This document shows positions 8,592 to 16,691 of a DNA stretch of 64,000 nt, one piece after another. A model generated the notes under the pieces. It saw only the letters and a list, made by a program, of their open reading frames with translations, was not told the origin of the DNA and made no database searches. The stretch is from Enhygromyxa salina (GTDB lineage Bacteria; Myxococcota_A; Polyangia; Nannocystales; Nannocystaceae). Position 1 is the stretch's first letter, and every line of letters begins with the position of its first letter. The DNA lies in NCBI RefSeq assembly GCF_000737335.2, contig NZ_JMCC02000008.1, positions 1-64,000 of the forward strand. The letters are read 5' to 3'. The translations under genes and the position numbers were made by a program.

Positions 8592-8812
8592 GCCGCCATG
8601 ATAACCGTCCTGCGCGCGAGTGACATGCGCTCATGACGCGATGACGACCTGACCCACAACGCCCGCTCGAATGTCAGTTCGTCAAACCAAGAACCTGACG
8701 CCAGTACTGGAACTGCTTGAAAATGCAATGTTTTTCGGGGGACCATGCTGGTCGCTTGCTTGCAGCAGCGCGGGATGGCAGTCCGGCTTCGGCCCACCCG
8801 ACCCCCGACACG

Positions 8813-9430
8813 ATGTCAGCTCCCGCGCACGTTCGTCCCCGCACCCCCGTGACCTCGCCGGTTCACGAGGTTGATTGTCCTACTCGTTCCCGTCGTGTCG
8901 CATCGGTGTTCGCGATGTTGATGGCGCTCTCGCCAGCCGTTCCGGTCGCGGCCACGGTCACGGCAACCGTGATGCTCGGGGGCTGCAAGGGGTCGCCCAC
9001 GATCCCCGGCACCGAGGTCCCCGACACCAAAGACAACCGGCAGATCATCGCCGTGCTCGAGCGCTACCGGACCGCGTTCGTCTCACGCGACGCAGCGGCG
9101 GTGCTCTCGACCGCGCACCCAACCTACTACGATCACGCGGGGACCGACGATCCCAGCGACGACACCACCTACAACGAGCTGGGGTCGATCCTGCGTCGGC
9201 GGCTGTCGCAGCTCGATTCGATCCGGTTCACGATCGACTACCTCGAGGTCCAAGGTGTCGGCGATCGAGCGGTCGTTCGGGTCTGGATCGACGCGAGCTT
9301 CCGCTTCAAGCCCTTGCTCGACTCGTTCGGTGAGGCCCGCGCGTCGCCAACCTTCGCCCGGGTCATGGATCACTCGGAGTTCGAGCTGGTCCGCGAAGGC
9401 GACAACTGGCTGATCGTCCGCGGGCTCTGA
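8813..9430 (+). CDS. Lipoprotein with NTF2/SnoaL-like domain
   Basis: 205 residues from the ATG at 8813. The ATG at 8915 (MLMALSPAVP) would place the signal peptide at the very N-terminus and fits a lipoprotein better; the lipobox is MLGGC. After a short linker comes a domain of about 120 residues with helix IIAVLERYRTAFVSRDAAAV, the phrase HPTYYDH, and alternating strands ending HSEFELVREGDNWLIVRG. That is the cone-shaped NTF2/SnoaL/DUF4440 pattern. Such domains bind small ligands or act as non-enzymatic modules. No operon partner is obvious. Confidence 0.7.
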   Translation: MSAPAHVRPRTPVTSPVHEVDCPTRSRRVASVFAMLMALSPAVPVAATVTATVMLGGCKGSPTIPGTEVPDTKDNRQIIAVLERYRTAFVSRDAAAVLSTAHPTYYDHAGTDDPSDDTTYNELGSILRRRLSQLDSIRFTIDYLEVQGVGDRAVVRVWIDASFRFKPLLDSFGEARASPTFARVMDHSEFELVREGDNWLIVRGL

Positions 9431-9485
9431 GCGCAACCGCAAGCGCACCTTTGCAGCTGACGGATGCCGGGTCCCAGCGTCGGGC

Positions 9486-9641
9486 GTCCCGACCCTCTCG
9501 CTCGCGCAGTTCGCCGCGGTGTTGCGGGCGGGCAACCACACGCTCGAGCGCGCGCTCACGGATCCGCGGGTGTTCGACGGGATCGGCAGCGCCTACTCCG
9601 ACGAGATCCTGCACGCGGCGAAGCTCGTCGGCCCGCTCGAG
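9486..9641 (+). pseudogene. Fragment of an Fpg/Nei-type DNA glycosylase (H2TH domain)
   Basis: The frame reads VPTLSLAQFAAVLRAG, then NHTLERALTDPRVFDGIG and SAYSDEILHAAKL. This is the helix-two-turn-helix segment of formamidopyrimidine/endonuclease VIII-type glycosylases, where family members read NHTLKRALTDPRL..GIGNAYSDEILH. The catalytic N-terminal proline domain is missing upstream (the NTF2-like gene ends at 9430). The zinc finger or C-terminal part is not found downstream; the frame continues into unrelated sequence. I read this as a remnant of a deleted repair gene. Confidence 0.65.
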
Positions 9642-9843
9642 ATCTACCGCGAGCGCGCCAACGGTACGCTGGACCTCGAGCGTGAGTCGCTGCACATCTG
9701 CGACGGCAGCGGGCGCATCTGCGGCGTCGAGACCTGGCCGGGGGCTGATCATCTGGAGCTGCCGCTTCGCCGGTCCTTGGGCGGGCGATCCTCCCAACCG
9801 AGGTCAGCGACCCTACCAACGGGCCGGTTTGGCAACGGAAATT

Positions 9844-9859
9844 TGGCATCTCTGCCGCA
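9844..9859 (+). promoter_or_regulatory. Candidate sigma-54 -24/-12 promoter
   Basis: TGGCATCTCTGCCGCA has the GG and GC dinucleotides at the exact sigma-54 spacing (TGGCAC-N5-TTGC pattern), but the -12 half is weak. It lies about 70 bp before the ATG of the MopE/TSP-C lipoprotein. Sigma-54 promoters are common in myxobacteria. This is a pattern match only. Confidence 0.35.
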
Positions 9860-9931
9860 ATTTTTTGCCAGCTTCAAAAAGGGATCCGTGCGACAAGGTG
9901 CCGACACCTACCCTTGCAAGGACATCATCAC

Positions 9932-11755
9932 ATGCTTCAAAACGGACGACGAACCCTCGGATTGATTTGCCTGACCACCTCATGGCTGACCGCGTGCGGT
10001 GACCCCTGCCTCGACGACGGTCGCGGCAAAGCCGGAGCCGTGTGTGACAACCAGACGGGTGCCGACGACTCGGGCACTGCCGAAGAGACCGCAACCGGCG
10101 CAGAGATGGAAGAGACCGCCGAGGCAGAGGCGGAAGAGACCGCCGAGGCAGAGGCGGAAGAGACCGCCGAGGAAGGCGAAGGGGCGACCTGGTGTGAGGA
10201 CACCGACGCAGACGGCTTTGGCGATCCCGACAACTGCACGGAGGTACCCGTGGGCGAGGAGCCCCCGGCCGGCACCGTGCCCGAGGACATGGCCACCGAC
10301 TGCGACGACGCCGATCCCAACACCTTCCCCGGTGCGGCCGAGCTCGACGATCCGATCGACGCTTGCATGACCGACGCCGACAATGACGGCTGGGGCGATG
10401 ACATGCCGAGCTCGCCGGAAGCCGTGCCCGGCCACGACTGCGACGACAGCAACATCTTCACCTTCCCGGGTGCGGCCGAGCTCGACGACCCCATGGCCTG
10501 CATGCAGGACGAAGATGAAGACGGCTACGGCGAGCAGATGCCGTCAGAGGGCATCGCGGCCGGCTCGGATTGCAATGACGGCGACATCGAGGTCTTTATG
10601 TGCACGCTGTGGTGCGCCGACAACGACAGCGACGGCAAGGGTGATGAGGACATGTGCATCGGCGTGCCGCCGGGCGAGCTGCCGCCCGAGTTCTACGTTG
10701 ATAACGACGACGACTGCGACGACACGAACCCCTTCATCTTCGTTGGCGCGGCCGATCTAGACGATCCCGACGCCTGCATGCTCGACGCCGACGACGACGG
10801 CTGGGGCGACGACTTCGCAGGCGAGATGCCCCCGGAGGGCGTCGTTGTCGGGCGCGACTGTGACGACGGCAACGAGATGCGGGTCGTGTGCGTCGACACG
10901 TCACCGTCGTGCGCCGACACCAACCTCGGCATGGGCACGCAGCTCGACGCCATGGCCTGGGGCGGCGACGGCAACTACACGTGGCTGTGGGACCACGAGA
11001 TGACCCTCGACGACGCGATGAGCCCCAGCCCGATCGCGCAGCCGACGGAGATCACCACCTACACGGCGACGGCGACCGACGGCTCGGGCAACGTGGGCAG
11101 TGACCAGATCACCGTGCACCTGATCGATCGCCCGTGGGTGCTCGGTGGCATGGACGCCGAGTGCATGGCCGTCGGCTTCCTCGGCGCACCGGCACCGCAC
11201 TCGTTCTCCAACATGAACACCACGACGTGCACGGACGCCAACTCCGATGCGACCGCCTACGTGTGCCCGACGGTGCACGAGAACGCGCGCATCACCGGCA
11301 CGATGATCGTCAACCCGCCGGTCGACGACGACGACTACATCGGCTTCGTGTGGGGCTGGCAGAACTCCGACCAGTACTACATGCTGCAATGGAAGCAGGC
11401 CTATCAGTTCATCTTCGGCTGCGACAGCCCGGCTGGTATCACGGTCAAGCGCTTCAATCGCGTGGATCCCTACTCGCCAACCGACTTCGCCTGCATCACC
11501 GACACGGCCAACCAGACCGTGCTGATGCCCCCCGAGGAGACGACCATGCAAGGCTGGGTCCACGGCGTGACCTACGGGGTCGAAGTGCTCTACGCCAACG
11601 ACCAAACCGAGATCACGATCACCGACACCGACAACAACTTGGTCATCGCCAACTTCGTCGTGATGGACGACACCTACCCCTCCGGCAAGTTCGGCACCTA
11701 CGACTTCTCGCAGGTCCGCGCTTGCAACGGACCCTGGAACTCGACCTGCCTCTGA
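9932..11755 (+). CDS. Secreted lipoprotein: MopE-like metal-binding repeats plus thrombospondin C-terminal-like domain
   Basis: 607 residues from the ATG at 9932. Signal peptide with lipobox LTACG, then an Ala/Glu simple-repeat linker (EETAEAEAEETAEAEAEE, residues ~48-78). Four Asp-rich repeats follow, with phrases such as DADGFGD...DCDDADPNTFPGAAELDD; these resemble MopE/thrombospondin type-3 calcium-binding units. Next comes a short Ig/PKD-like piece (YTATATDGSGNVGS). From about residue 405 there is an L-type-lectin-like domain with DDDYIGFVWGWQNSDQYYML and SGKFGTYDFSQ, the hallmark phrases of the thrombospondin C-terminal domain. It is probably an outer-surface, calcium-stabilised adhesion protein. 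A hairpin terminator follows directly. Confidence 0.8.
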   Translation: MLQNGRRTLGLICLTTSWLTACGDPCLDDGRGKAGAVCDNQTGADDSGTAEETATGAEMEETAEAEAEETAEAEAEETAEEGEGATWCEDTDADGFGDPDNCTEVPVGEEPPAGTVPEDMATDCDDADPNTFPGAAELDDPIDACMTDADNDGWGDDMPSSPEAVPGHDCDDSNIFTFPGAAELDDPMACMQDEDEDGYGEQMPSEGIAAGSDCNDGDIEVFMCTLWCADNDSDGKGDEDMCIGVPPGELPPEFYVDNDDDCDDTNPFIFVGAADLDDPDACMLDADDDGWGDDFAGEMPPEGVVVGRDCDDGNEMRVVCVDTSPSCADTNLGMGTQLDAMAWGGDGNYTWLWDHEMTLDDAMSPSPIAQPTEITTYTATATDGSGNVGSDQITVHLIDRPWVLGGMDAECMAVGFLGAPAPHSFSNMNTTTCTDANSDATAYVCPTVHENARITGTMIVNPPVDDDDYIGFVWGWQNSDQYYMLQWKQAYQFIFGCDSPAGITVKRFNRVDPYSPTDFACITDTANQTVLMPPEETTMQGWVHGVTYGVEVLYANDQTEITITDTDNNLVIANFVVMDDTYPSGKFGTYDFSQVRACNGPWNSTCL

Positions 11756-11757
11756 TG

Positions 11758-11780
11758 CATTCACCCTACCCGGGTGAATG
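11758..11780 (+). terminator. Hairpin after the MopE/TSP-C gene
   Basis: A perfect 9-bp stem (CATTCACCC / GGGTGAATG) with a 5-nt loop begins 2 bp after the stop codon. No T-run follows, as is usual in very GC-rich genomes. Confidence 0.6.
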
Positions 11781-11800
11781 AGACATCCGATGCGGGGTCG

Positions 11801-11829
11801 CGGGGGGGCGTGAACGTCACGCCCCCCCG
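11801..11829. terminator. 13-bp perfect hairpin before the YwqK-like gene
   Basis: CGGGGGGGCGTGA and its exact complement are separated by 3 nt. The hairpin is the second one between two + genes and ends 8 bp before the GTG at 11838. It could be a terminator, or could mask the ribosome-binding site of the next gene. Confidence 0.5.
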
Positions 11830-11837
11830 TACTCGTC

Positions 11838-12323
11838 GTGCTAAAGAAGAACGATTTTGACGACCTCGACGTCTCCGACGATGGCGTCGGCGATGTCTTG
11901 CTCGAGGGTCGCCTCTACAGCGGCATCGCATTCGAGCGGTACGAGTCGGGGGGGCTCCTTGCACTTGCTGGCTTTGATCAGGGCCGCAAGTATGGTGTTT
12001 GGCGAAAATGGTACCCGAGCGGCAAGCTGGAGTCCGAGAGGTTCTTCAACTGCGGCAACAACGGCCCCTGGCGTGAGTGGGACGAACGCGGGTTGCTGCG
12101 GGTGGATGATTACTGGGAGTGCGGTGTACTCGTTCGCAGGCGACGCTACGGGGAAGGCGGCGCCCTCGTCGAGACCTACGATCTTTCCCCAGACAGCACA
12201 GAGCACAAGCGACTCTTGCGGGCGCGTACCCGCATGACATGGAAGGTCGTCGACATCGATGTCGAGACCTGGCAGTTCGTCGAGCACCCGCCTGGCTGGG
12301 GGCTCGACGAGACCGCGGGGTGA
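11838..12323 (+). CDS. YwqK/MORN-variant repeat protein
   Basis: 161 residues from a GTG at 11838. Two or three repeats of the YwqK type are visible (GRKYGVWRKWYPSGKLESE, then NNGPWREWDERGLLRVDDY). In this family the W-x-x-WYxxGxL pattern stacks as beta hairpins; some members are called antitoxins of YwqJ-type deaminase toxins. No toxin gene is adjacent here, so an immunity role is only a possibility. The C-terminal third (KVVDIDVETWQFVEHPPGW) is unrelated to the repeats. Base composition is slightly less GC-rich than its neighbours. Confidence 0.6.
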   Translation: MLKKNDFDDLDVSDDGVGDVLLEGRLYSGIAFERYESGGLLALAGFDQGRKYGVWRKWYPSGKLESERFFNCGNNGPWREWDERGLLRVDDYWECGVLVRRRRYGEGGALVETYDLSPDSTEHKRLLRARTRMTWKVVDIDVETWQFVEHPPGWGLDETAG

Positions 12324-12401
12324 GCAGCTCGAGTCGACGGCCCAGACCGACTGCGGCGCCAGCTACGAGGCGGCGCAAGCTGCCTGCATGAACCCCTGAG
12401 C

Positions 12402-12479
12402 GGGCCACCTGATCGGGCCACCTAATCAGGCCACCTAATCAGGCCACCTAATCAGGCCACCTAATCAGGCCACCTAATC
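12402..12479. repeat. Six tandem copies of a 13-bp unit
   Basis: Unit AGGCCACCTAATC; the first two copies vary (GGGCCACCTGATC, GGGCCACCTAATC) and the last four are identical. The array ends 7 bp before the stop codon of the APP1-like gene (minus strand), so it lies in the 3' untranslated region of that operon. Confidence 0.9.
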
Positions 12480-12486
12480 AGGTTAG

Positions 12487-13383
12487 TCAGGCCAGCTGAT
12501 CCGGGGGCGTCCACCAGCCCTTGGGATCGCGCGCGGCTTGGCCAAACACGACCTCGCCCGCGCCCTCGACTTGCTCGACGCGGTCGCGCCCGCGCGCGCT
12601 GATTAGCCCGCGCTCGTACAGCACCCGCGCGGCCGCGCCTGCGCTGGGGTAGCCCAGCACGCGATCATCGTAGCCCAGCACCCGGCGACCGTCGGGCTCG
12701 CGCACCAAGTTGATGTGGATGCCCAGCACGCGCTCGTGGACGGGGAGCTGCTCGGCGAGGGCGGCGACGTCCCGCGCGTAGTGCTGAAGGACCCCAAGCT
12801 TCACCTGGGTCGCGACGAGCTTGTCCCCGCGCAGCCGGCCCGCGCAGATGTCTGCGAACATGCAGTAGATCAACGCGTCGCGCTCGGCGTCGTCGCCGAA
12901 CATGTAGATCTTTGTGCGCTCGGGGAACGCCTGGGCGAGCAGCAGCAGCGCGCCCAGCTTGAACGCGGTGTGCTCACGCAGGCTGCCAAACTCGCGCCGC
13001 CGAAACACCTCGAGCTGATCTTTGTAGGTGATCCCGTCAAACTCGACGCCGTCGATCAGCATCTTGCGCTCGATCGCCTTGCGGATGAACGGCGGGCTGG
13101 CCGTAATGAAGAACAGGGGCCGGTGCGCGCGGTCGCTGGGGCCCCCGCGCAAGGCGTGCAAGAGCGCGGTCGTGCCGGGCAGCGCCCGCTTGTCGACGGC
13201 GAACTCGAAGGGGATCTTGAGCATGCCCTTGACCTGCGAGATGCGGGTGTCGAGCCAGGTCTTGTCGATGTCCCAGATGAACGCGGGGCCGTCGTAGTCG
13301 CTTGGCAAGGTCCGCTGCAGCTTGCGGACCATGGGGAAGGGCGCACGGATCAGCTCATACTCGGGGGCCTCTCGATCAGCCAT
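12487..13383 (-). CDS. APP1-like phosphatidate phosphatase (HAD superfamily, DUF2183)
   Basis: 298 residues. The catalytic HAD motif I is FIWDIDKTWLDT (residues 35-46, nucleophile Asp in DxDKT), motif II FFITASPPF and motif III/IV IYMFGDDAERDALIY; these match the APP1 catalytic domain, which dephosphorylates phosphatidate to diacylglycerol in yeast. The start overlaps the end of gpsA by 8 bp. Downstream of an acyltransferase and a glycerol-3-phosphate dehydrogenase, a role in phospholipid turnover is likely. The C-terminal ~90 residues are not part of the known catalytic core. Confidence 0.75.
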   Translation of the reverse strand: MADREAPEYELIRAPFPMVRKLQRTLPSDYDGPAFIWDIDKTWLDTRISQVKGMLKIPFEFAVDKRALPGTTALLHALRGGPSDRAHRPLFFITASPPFIRKAIERKMLIDGVEFDGITYKDQLEVFRRREFGSLREHTAFKLGALLLLAQAFPERTKIYMFGDDAERDALIYCMFADICAGRLRGDKLVATQVKLGVLQHYARDVAALAEQLPVHERVLGIHINLVREPDGRRVLGYDDRVLGYPSAGAAARVLYERGLISARGRDRVEQVEGAGEVVFGQAARDPKGWWTPPDQLA

Positions 13384-14464
13384 GGGGACCCCGCGATACG
13401 GATCCGGTGCCGGGCGCCGACCCGGTCGCCGCGCGGACCAGCGAGGGATCGATGTCGTCCTGGACCGCGGCGTTCATGAGCTCGGACAGCGCGGCGCGAG
13501 GATCGAGGCCCTCGTGCACGACCCGATAGACCCCATGCATGAGCGGCGAGCGGATGTTCAATTCGCAGGTCAGCTCAAACGCGATCTGGCTGGCCTTGAC
13601 GCCCTCGGCGACCATGCCCAGCGAGTCGATTGCTTCGGTGAGGCTCATGCCGCGGGCCAGCGCCGCGCCGACCCGGTGGTTGCGGCTGATCGGGCTGGCG
13701 CAGGTGACCATGAGATCGCCGATCCCCGCGAGCCCAGAGAAGGTCATGGGATCGGCCCCGAGCGCGACGGAGAGCCGGGCGATCTCGGACAGCCCACGGG
13801 TGATGAGCAGGCTCTTGGCGTTCTCGCCCAGCTGCATCTGCGTGGCCATGCCGGCCGCGATCGCGATGATGTTCTTGAGCGTGCCGCCAAGCTCGACGCC
13901 GATCACGTCGGTGTTGCCGTACACGCGCAGCTGCTTGCTCTTGAGGTGATCGCGGGCGAGCTCGATGACCCGAGGAAAGCGCGAGGCGACCACGGTCCCG
14001 GCCGGCTTGCCCTCGATCATCTCGCGGGCGATGTTGGGGCCCGAGAGCACCCCGATCCGGCGCAGGCAGGTCTCTTCCAGCATGATCTGGGTCATGCGCT
14101 TGTGGCTGCCAAGCTCGAGCCCCTTGGTTGCGTGCACGGCGAGCTGCGAGGGATCGACGAGCTCACCGAGCTGCTCGCACACGCTGCGAAACGCCTGCGA
14201 AGGGATCACGATGAACATCAGCGGGACCCCACGCACGGCCTCTGCGAGGCTCGAGGTCGCTTCGATGTTGTGGGACAGGTGGACCCCCTCGAGGCCCGAG
14301 ATGTAGCGGGAGTTGCGACGCAGCTGGTTGATCTCGTTGGCGAGCTCGGGCTTGCGCGCCCACAGCTTGACCCGGAACCCGTTTTGGCCAATCAGGTGGG
14401 CGACGGTGGTGCCCCAATTGCCGGCCCCCAACACCGAGACTTGGGCCGTTTGTTCGTCAGACAT
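13376..14464 (-). CDS. gpsA: Glycerol-3-phosphate dehydrogenase [NAD(P)+]
   Basis: 362 residues from the ATG at 14464. The dinucleotide-binding motif is VLGAGNWGTTVA (residues 11-22). Catalytic-region phrases are ATKGLE, LSGPNIAREM, and GVELGGTLKNIIAIAAG with the conserved Lys/Asn pair, plus TFSGLAGIGDLMVTCAS in the substrate domain. The enzyme reduces dihydroxyacetone phosphate to sn-glycerol 3-phosphate for phospholipids. The start overlaps the acyltransferase stop by 8 bp and its end overlaps the APP1-like gene, so the three are translationally coupled. About 30 residues longer than E. coli GpsA, mainly at the C-terminus. Confidence 0.93.
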   Translation of the reverse strand: MSDEQTAQVSVLGAGNWGTTVAHLIGQNGFRVKLWARKPELANEINQLRRNSRYISGLEGVHLSHNIEATSSLAEAVRGVPLMFIVIPSQAFRSVCEQLGELVDPSQLAVHATKGLELGSHKRMTQIMLEETCLRRIGVLSGPNIAREMIEGKPAGTVVASRFPRVIELARDHLKSKQLRVYGNTDVIGVELGGTLKNIIAIAAGMATQMQLGENAKSLLITRGLSEIARLSVALGADPMTFSGLAGIGDLMVTCASPISRNHRVGAALARGMSLTEAIDSLGMVAEGVKASQIAFELTCELNIRSPLMHGVYRVVHEGLDPRAALSELMNAAVQDDIDPSLVRAATGSAPGTGSVSRGPHG

Positions 14465-16097
14465 GTCGTGCTCCCCCCGGGCTGGCGAAGCTCGCGAGCG
14501 CAGGCGCGTCGCGGAGCCCGTAGCCATCGAGGCGGTTGCGATAGTAGAACAGCAGCTTGGCGTCGCATACGTGCAAGCGCACACCACGACGCTCGACGAC
14601 GGGCTTGGGGTGGTAGGTGCCGAAGCTGCGCAAGGCGGCGCGCAGCAGCACCGCGACGTCGTCATTGGTGATCGCTTCGGTGATTACGCTGCTCAGGCGG
14701 ATCTGGCCGGCGGCGCTGCGCTGCTCGAGCTGCTCGAGCAGCGCCTCGATCTCTTCTTCGACCTCCGGCAGCGCCAAGCTCTGCTCGGACCGACCCGAGC
14801 CGATTGACGACAACAGCCGGTACAGATCCACCCCTGGCTGGGCCCGACGCAGGAGCTCGAAGCAGGCGAACGCGAGCACATGGGTTGGGTGGATTACGTT
14901 CTGCCGCGAGAACTCGGTCAAGATCCGCTGCTCGAGCTCGCGGGTGTACTCGGCGTCGCGGGCCGGATCTTCAACGACCTCGCCGTTGACCTGAAGGTAG
15001 CCGCGCGCCGAGATCTGCCGGCCCTTGGGATCGAGCGAGTTGCCCTGGGCGTCGACGGGGTTCCCGAACGGATCCAGGGCCTGGCCAAACCGAATGTGAA
15101 TCTTGAGATCGAGGGCGAAAATTCCCCGCAAGAAGTCGAGCCAGCGCTCCCACCGGGAGAACTCGTCGTCGACGATGATGTAGCGAGACTTGCCGACCTC
15201 GGCCAGCCAGTCTTCGATCAGGGTCGAGGCCTCGAGCACCAGCGGATACGAGATCGTGCACGGGACCACGTAGATGTCGGGGTTTGGCTTGCCCCGCATC
15301 AGGTTGTTTCGGTAGGCAGAGACCGAGCAGCCGAGCAGGCCCTTCTTGAGCCCACGCTCGATCGCCCCAGACCGGCTGCGGCTGCCGCCTGGAAAGAACA
15401 GGTTGTCCTGCCCGAACTCGAGCGAGACGGCGGTGAACGCCTTGAGGGTCCGCTTGTACAGCGGGTCGCGCTTGCGTCGGTCGACCGTGTAGGCCCCGAG
15501 GTTGTGCATGAACTTGCCGACGATCGGGTTGCGAAACAGGCTGAGCCCGGCCCCGTAGGTCAGCGGCGGCAGGCCGAGCTCGTGGACGGCGAACCCGATC
15601 AAGAGCGAGTCGAGGTTGGAGCTGTGGGTGGGCGTGACGATCAGGGTGCCGCGCTCGCGCAGGGTCTCGAGGTTGGCGGTCTCGCCCTCGATGATCACGT
15701 GCTGATCGAGGCGGGGGATGGCCTCGCGGCCAAACAGGCGCCGCGGTGACAAGCCGGTGAGCAGCGCGCTGAGCATTGGCGGGGCGACCTTGGCCGCGAA
15801 CTTGTACACGGTTGGCGAGAAGTTGCCGGCGATCTCGTGGGTGTAGCGATCCACGATCTGGACCAGCAGCCGGCGCTGCTCGAGCGGCGTCGCGTGCTGC
15901 ATCTGGCGATGCACGTCCGCGTAGAACTGCTTGTCGGCGAGGGTCTCTTCGTCGGTGGGATCCTGGCCGCGCAGGCGCTCTTGTTCCCACCACAAGGTCT
16001 CGTCGAGGGTCTCGGCGAGCGAGCGGCTTCCGACCCGCGTGATCACGCGTTCGGACACCTCGGACACGAGCTTGGCGACCTCGTCGGCGCTGAGCAT
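14457..16097 (-). CDS. plsB: Glycerol-3-phosphate O-acyltransferase, PlsB-like
   Basis: 546 residues from the ATG at 16097 (MLSADEVAKL). The acyltransferase motif I is THSSNLDSL (HxxxxD), followed by the motif II-like GAYTVDRRKRD, motif III FFPGGSRSRSG and motif IV VVPCTISYPLV. This order is that of PlsB-type glycerol-3-phosphate acyltransferases, which make lysophosphatidate. It is shorter than E. coli PlsB (~800 residues), as in other myxobacterial forms. Being upstream of gpsA, substrate-making and substrate-using enzymes are in one operon. Confidence 0.85.
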   Translation of the reverse strand: MLSADEVAKLVSEVSERVITRVGSRSLAETLDETLWWEQERLRGQDPTDEETLADKQFYADVHRQMQHATPLEQRRLLVQIVDRYTHEIAGNFSPTVYKFAAKVAPPMLSALLTGLSPRRLFGREAIPRLDQHVIIEGETANLETLRERGTLIVTPTHSSNLDSLLIGFAVHELGLPPLTYGAGLSLFRNPIVGKFMHNLGAYTVDRRKRDPLYKRTLKAFTAVSLEFGQDNLFFPGGSRSRSGAIERGLKKGLLGCSVSAYRNNLMRGKPNPDIYVVPCTISYPLVLEASTLIEDWLAEVGKSRYIIVDDEFSRWERWLDFLRGIFALDLKIHIRFGQALDPFGNPVDAQGNSLDPKGRQISARGYLQVNGEVVEDPARDAEYTRELEQRILTEFSRQNVIHPTHVLAFACFELLRRAQPGVDLYRLLSSIGSGRSEQSLALPEVEEEIEALLEQLEQRSAAGQIRLSSVITEAITNDDVAVLLRAALRSFGTYHPKPVVERRGVRLHVCDAKLLFYYRNRLDGYGLRDAPALASFASPGGARHV

Positions 16098-16148
16098 GAG
16101 CGGCGAGCATAGGACAGTTTGGCCAGCCCGCGCCGACAAACATCAGCG

Positions 16149-16601
16149 TCACAGCCACCGACGACGCTTGCGGCTCGCGCGATCTGCCACGGCTTTGGCC
16201 GCGAAGCTCAGGCCCGTCACGACCGCCGCCACGCCAACACCCACGATCAACCGGCTGATCGAGACGTCGCGCAGATCGACGTGAACCTGGCCGTGGCGGC
16301 CGGCGTGATCGCTCGCGTCGGCGGCGGGAGCCGGTCCGCCACTCCAGCGTGGCGGGGCCGCGCCGAACTGCGCGGCGGCGTGCCAGCGGGCGTGGTCGCG
16401 GTCGAACGCGAGGCGTCGCTGCTCGTCGAGCAGGACTTGCTTGGCCCGAGACAGCAGGATCATCCGCTCGTTGGCGGCTTGGTCGTTGGGGTTTTGATCG
16501 GCGTGATCGCGGACCATCCGGGCCCGGTAGGCCGCCTTGATCTCGGCGCTGCTGGCTCGCGGGTGGACCTCGAGCAGCTCGTAGTAGTCGACGAAGACCA
16601 T
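16149..16601 (-). CDS. Membrane-anchored J-domain protein with altered HPD motif
   Basis: 150 residues. The N-terminus is a J domain: YYELLEVHPRASSAEIKAAYR, then the loop that normally holds His-Pro-Asp reads HAD (RDHADQNPND), then helix III ERMILLSRAKQVLLDEQRR. A C-terminal hydrophobic helix (LIVGVGVAAVVTGLSF) followed by RKRRRW suggests an inner-membrane tail anchor. The HPD motif is needed to stimulate DnaK in known J proteins, so the Pro-to-Ala change may weaken or abolish this. It lies 51 bp upstream of plsB on the same strand and may be the first gene of that operon. Confidence 0.75.
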   Translation of the reverse strand: MVFVDYYELLEVHPRASSAEIKAAYRARMVRDHADQNPNDQAANERMILLSRAKQVLLDEQRRLAFDRDHARWHAAAQFGAAPPRWSGGPAPAADASDHAGRHGQVHVDLRDVSISRLIVGVGVAAVVTGLSFAAKAVADRASRKRRRWL

Positions 16602-16691
16602 GTTCGTCCGCGATTATAGCCCGCAGAGCGGGCCCGACACGGACGGGTCGGTTGGGTTGGCAACGTCGTTGAAAACTGGCATTGTCACCGC

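Noticed and set aside
12402..12479. CRISPR-like array
   Set aside because: Repeats are only 13 bp and head-to-tail with no spacers and no cas genes.
16677..16691. Sigma-54-like TGGCATTGTCACCGC
   Set aside because: It abuts the GTG start of the lipoprotein gene, leaving no room for a transcript leader.
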